The notes beneath the pieces were generated by a model, which worked only from the letters and a program-made list of their open reading frames with translations, was not told the origin of the DNA and made no database searches. Positions 59,970-64,000 of a stretch of DNA of 64,000 nt are shown here, in pieces. This DNA is from Mya arenaria (lineage: Eukaryota > Mollusca > Bivalvia > Myida > Myidae), in the NCBI RefSeq assembly GCF_026914265.1, contig NC_069125.1, positions 74,525,546-74,589,545 on the forward strand, given 5' to 3'. Position 1 is the stretch's first letter; the number at the start of each line of letters is the position of its first letter. The translations under genes were made by a program, and so were the position numbers.

Positions 59970-61660
59970 TTCTGTTTTGCAAACTGAAAACATAGTTGCA
60001 CCACATTGCGACCTATCTAGTGTTTTTATTTTGCTGTCAAATTTCTTAAGAAACAAAAATAAGTCAATGGGTTGTCGTAATCTTGGTGTTGTCATCGGCA
60101 GAGGCTTGGTCAAAACATAAACACTGATAAAGACTTGGAGAAACTTGCCAGAGACAATGTGCACATGTTCAGCTAGACCTAAACGGTGTCTTTTACAATT
60201 GTTGCCTTATGGTCCCTTTTCAAGTAATAAAAAATAACAAACGAGCATTGGCGTTCGCTCATCGGCTCTCCTTTTCTGTCTAACGAGTCTATGTTTTCCA
60301 AAGAATTACCAAAACTTAGATATTAGGCGCACATCTCACACGTACATGAATCTTTGGTTACGAAACACATGTTTGCAGCTTATTCCTGACACCTGAGCTT
60401 CTTTCAACAAGTCGCGTGCAAGACCTACATGTCTATCTCAAAGGTTAAGGTCACAAATACAGGTTTATCATTGTAGTGCTTCATATAGGCATGAACGGTA
60501 TAGTTTGTCTTTTCTGTCATGCAGGAGAGAGTTTTGAAATGGTATTATGGAATGTTGCATATATGCCAATAGAGTATCGTATTGTTCTGCCGGTGACACA
60601 TACAAGTTATGTAATACCAACGACCCTATCTCAATATTCAGACATGGGATTAATCACTTTTGAATGCTGTAATTATGCACATATATTGAGTGTAGTTTGT
60701 CTTGTATGTGCTGTAACTTTGTCATACACGGAGGGATTTTAAATAATTGATGAATATATTCGTTTCCTAAAGATGATGTGCAGCAGGCAGACCCACGACC
60801 CTACTTCTGACAAAGTTCAAGGTCACACTAAGAGTTTGATTGTTAAGGAATACTGCATATTTGCACAGAAATATAGTATACATTCACGGAGGGATATCAA
60901 AATGGCTTTACACGTACGTTTGGTACATATTTTATTAATACACACTAGGATGCAATAATTTCAAGAAGTTACCCGTATTAGCAGCTGTCTTCTCTGTGTT
61001 TACCCGCTTAAAATAGCGCATAATGGTTATCCAGTTTTAACCATATCTGTTTATGAGTGCATATAAATATAGGAATACTATTTTTAAACTTACTGAGATT
61101 TACGAAATTTCGAATTGAAACAAATGCACAAACTCTGCAATAAATGCATGTATCGTAAACGATGTGATACATCAGTAAGTAAAATTCAATGCGTTGTACA
61201 CAATGATGTCAATTGTATGTAAGTTTTTGACATGTTTTCTTGCATTTGTATCGTCTGATGTTTAGCCCCTTTAAAGAACGTAAGTTTTCTATGGCGTTAG
61301 TAATTGTGAAGTTATCGCCCTTTATCATATGAAAAACCAAAACAAAATATCTTTCGCTGCCACTTGCTGTGCTCTTGTGGTGTATCATGCTCCCACTATG
61401 GGTGCATTGGCAGTAGTACTGTGTAACCATTTACTTCTGGGCTCTTTTTAGTGAAGTCCCGTTTAGTTTCATAACTGTCCGATACTACCGTGTTTGATGT
61501 TTCTGATTTTGCCCGAGTATGCGTTATGCGTTATTTGCACACAATTACAATTTGCAGGAAACATTGACGTTAAAGTCAATATTTTCGATTCCTAATAGAT
61601 ATTAATAAAAAACGAACTTTTACTGAACATCTACAACGCGACAAATATTCAGTTGCAAAT
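59970..61660. other. non-coding sequence between the pseudogene and gene B
   Basis: No coding exon is seen. Words such as AAGGTTAAGGTCACAAATAC (about 60,440) and AAAGTTCAAGGTCACACTAA (about 60,810) suggest remnants of dispersed repeats. From about 61,370 the sequence matches the region 42,770-43,060 of the first duplication unit. Confidence 0.5.
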
Positions 61661-61664
61661 CTAG

Positions 61665-61670
61665 TTTATT
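61665..61670 (-). terminator. polyadenylation signal of Gly/Met-rich gene B
   Basis: AATAAA on the minus strand, at the same place relative to the stop codon as in gene A. The 3'UTR between also holds a small (CTG)n run at 61,850-61,870, which is expanded relative to gene A. Confidence 0.7.
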
Positions 61671-62009
61671 AAATACCATATAACAACAATTAAAGTTACA
61701 TATAAGACACATGCATGTAGGGTATCTCCGAGGTAGGATAGTCTGCGGTCTTTGGTACAGTACAGGATCTTGAACACTAGAAGTCACTGTTGGTTCTTGT
61801 TCTTTCCGAGTAATACAGAAAGAGTCGAAACTCTAAGAACAGTCCGTGCTGCTGCTGCTGCTGTTGCTGCTTACAATGGTGATGATGCTGCTAACGCGGG
61901 AGATGTCATGCATGCATGTGGACAGGGGACAAGACGAGGGCATTCTGGATTCCCGAGATTGGACGAGTCGTGAGTCGATACCGATACCAGAACAAGCATT
62001 AGACAGCGC

Positions 62010-64000
62010 CTAATATTTGCCTGCAAAATGACAAATGAAACTACTATTGCGACTAGATGGAGATAGGATTCAAGCAAAAGCTCTGTTTATATATAATCGC
62101 GCGTAGTTTTGAAGGCCATGGACGTTGGGTTGTCCTTTACACATCTGGAAAATAAAAAAAGAACATATCTGTATAAAAATGCAAAAAAAATCATTGCGAT
62201 TGCCGAAGACTAATGGAAGAATAATCGACGGAAAACGGATGATAAACGTGACTTAATCACCTTTATTAGCTCCACCCTTGACCCCTGCTCCGCCTCCCAT
62301 ACCGCCCTTGCCGCCGCCCATACCGCCAGCTCCACCAGCGCCCATACCGCCCTCACCTACGAAGTCAAAGATAACTGTATTTCGAGTAATATAAGGAAAT
62401 AGTTACACTCATTGATATGTACTCGGTGTCACAATTAACGGTAATAGCGTAACCTGAATAAAACAATTTCACGGAAGTATGCTACCAACGCTGTTTTATA
62501 ACGTCTCAAATAATGGCAAAATGTATATTTTAATAACACATGTATATACTCATTAGGTGGTTCTAATTCTTATTAATGCGGTCGGGCAAATAGGTCGGAA
62601 ATCACTTGATGGTTTACCATTAATCATATAATTTAGGCAACATAACACTACTGTACCTCCTCCCATACCGCCGCCCATGCCACCACCGGGCATCATCATC
62701 ATGGGCATGCCGCCTCCCATTTTGCCGCCACCAATTCCTCCGCCCATCATTGGCATACCGCTGCCCATGCCACCACCGGGCATCATCATCATGGGCATGC
62801 CGCCTCCCATTTTGCCGCCACCCATTCCTCCGCCCATCTTTGACATACCACCTCCCATAGCTAAATATTGTAAAACAACAATATAAACAAAAATGGTATT
62901 GTACTGAAATGTTTAAACACAATCGAAAACATGTTACATGTAGATAGACTATATAAAATCTTTACCTCCGTTTCCACCGCCCATTCCTCCAGCGCCGCCC
63001 ATGGGCATCATCATCATCATTGGCATACCGCCTCCCATACCGCCTCCCATACCACCGCCCATGCCGCCGCCCATTTTACCGCCTCCCATTGCCCCCATAC
63101 CGCCGCCAGGCATCATCATTGGCATACCGCCACCCATTTCACCGCCTCCCATAGCACCGCCCATGGGCATACCGCCTCCCATTCCGCCGCCCATTTTACC
63201 GCCTCCCATGGCACCGCCTCCCATAGCACCGCCTCCATTGGCACCACCCATCATCATTTGCATCATCATCTGTGGCATTATTATTTATTTAGTCTTTAAG
63301 ATTCATTATTGCAGATTAAGTCAATATAATGTTCTAGATTTAAAACAGCTGAAAGTATTTTGATTTTTTTTTGTCGAAACTCTTTATTTTGTTTGTTTTT
63401 TGTTAATCCGTTTGTGTAAGTATGGAAAATTATAAATTAAATGTACCTGGTCCATCATGGCCATGCCGCCTCCCATTCCACCTTTACTGCCACCCATGCC
63501 GCCGCCCATGCCACCGCCCATCCCTCCGCCCATGCCTCCGCCCATACTCCCAGTGCCGCCCATGGGCATCATCATCATCATGGGCATAGCGCCCATTGGC
63601 ATGCCGCCTCCCATACCACCGCCCATGCCGCCACCCATATTACCGCCCATTTTTCCACCGTCCATTGCTCCCATACCGCCGCCGGGCATCATCATGGGCA
63701 TGCCACCTCCCATGGCACCGCCTCCCATAGCACTGCCCATGGGCATACCGCCTCCCATGGCACCGCCTCCCATATTACCGCCCATCTTTCCACCGCCCAT
63801 TGCTCCCATACCGCCGCCGGGCATCATCATGGGCATGCCACCCCCCATGGCACCGCCTCCCATAGCACCACCCATGGGCATACCGCCTCCCATTCCACCA
63901 CCTTGGCCGCCTGAAATTCGGATACACATTGGATACACATTGACCATGACTGTTTTTATTTGTTCAATAAATACTATTTAAAGTGATTGATTTGCTAGAA
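62010..64000 (-). CDS. secreted Gly/Met-rich repetitive protein B, 3' part (exons 6-10), continues beyond the window
   Basis: The visible minus-strand exons are 63910-63447, 63269-62966, 62860-62657, 62356-62261 and 62020-62010. They are equivalent to exons 6-10 of gene A, with the same phases (1,0,1,1,1), the same junction residues and the same KGKY end. All five are intact and in frame. Lengths differ from gene A by +36, -78, +78, -24 and 0 bases, all multiples of three, so repeat number has changed without loss of frame. The microexons, the main N-terminal module and the signal peptide should lie past 64,000, since the intron after 63,910 still matches intron 5 of gene A. Intactness next to a wrecked CCDC62 copy suggests selection. 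Role as for gene A, by inference. Confidence 0.85.

Larger units (their letters stand above)
48470..64000. repeat. segmental tandem duplication, second unit
   Basis: Same order as the first unit: CCDC62 intron 8 sequence, remnants of exons 9-12 with the intron-12 array, then shared downstream sequence. For example, the blocks at about 42,770-42,940 and 61,375-61,520 match. The 3'UTR and exons of a second Gly/Met-rich gene follow, which continue off the window. The unit is enlarged by a 7.3-kb retroelement, a ~480-bp foldback element and other insertions. Confidence 0.85.

Overview
The window is animal genomic DNA, almost certainly from a mollusc and most likely a bivalve. It is AT-rich, has intron-containing genes with GT-AG junctions, is full of minisatellites, and carries a tRNA-headed SINE of the type common in bivalves, Helentron/pearl-like elements with ~145-bp internal repeats, and a tyrosine-recombinase (Ngaro-like) retroelement. 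Species is not assignable from sequence reading alone.

Region 1 (about 0.8-18.4 kb, minus strand) is one complete four-exon gene for a secreted fibrinogen-domain protein: signal peptide, polybasic Cys motif, coiled coil, then a full FReD. Its 11.8-kb first intron is largely filled by four minisatellite arrays (31, 39, 29 and 33 bp). Its third intron hosts a separate two-exon gene on the opposite strand. Region 2 (18.4-28.9 kb) is gene-poor and holds a short array, a CA-rich microsatellite, a SINE and a Helentron-like element.

Region 3 (28.9-41.1 kb, plus strand) is a complete 13-exon gene that I identify as the CCDC62 orthologue (1,024 aa). Region 4 (43.1-47.5 kb, minus) is a ten-exon gene for a secreted Gly/Met-rich repetitive protein (528 aa) with a TATA box, a signal peptide and modular phase-1 exons, including two basic microexons that encode a furin-like RYKR site. 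It is probably an extracellular matrix protein (shell, byssus or adhesive).

Region 5 (about 48.5 kb to the end) is a second, partial copy of regions 3-4 in the same order and orientation. It has a 5'-truncated, decayed CCDC62 pseudogene (exons 9-12 only), followed by a second Gly/Met-rich gene that is intact as far as visible and runs off the right edge. Inside the pseudogene sit a foldback MITE and a 7.3-kb Ngaro-like retroelement that splits the exon-12 copy. The order of events can be read: array formation inside CCDC62, tandem duplication, decay of the CCDC62 copy, then recent retroelement insertion.

The most unusual items are the exon-edge-derived arrays in two CCDC62 introns (one multiplies a combined acceptor/donor motif next to exon 8), the duplicated modular Gly/Met-rich secreted gene, the opposite-strand nested gene, and the SGNH-hydrolase-bearing tyrosine-recombinase element. 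All exon models were assembled by eye from splice consensus, phase continuity and protein continuity. No transcript evidence or database search was available.
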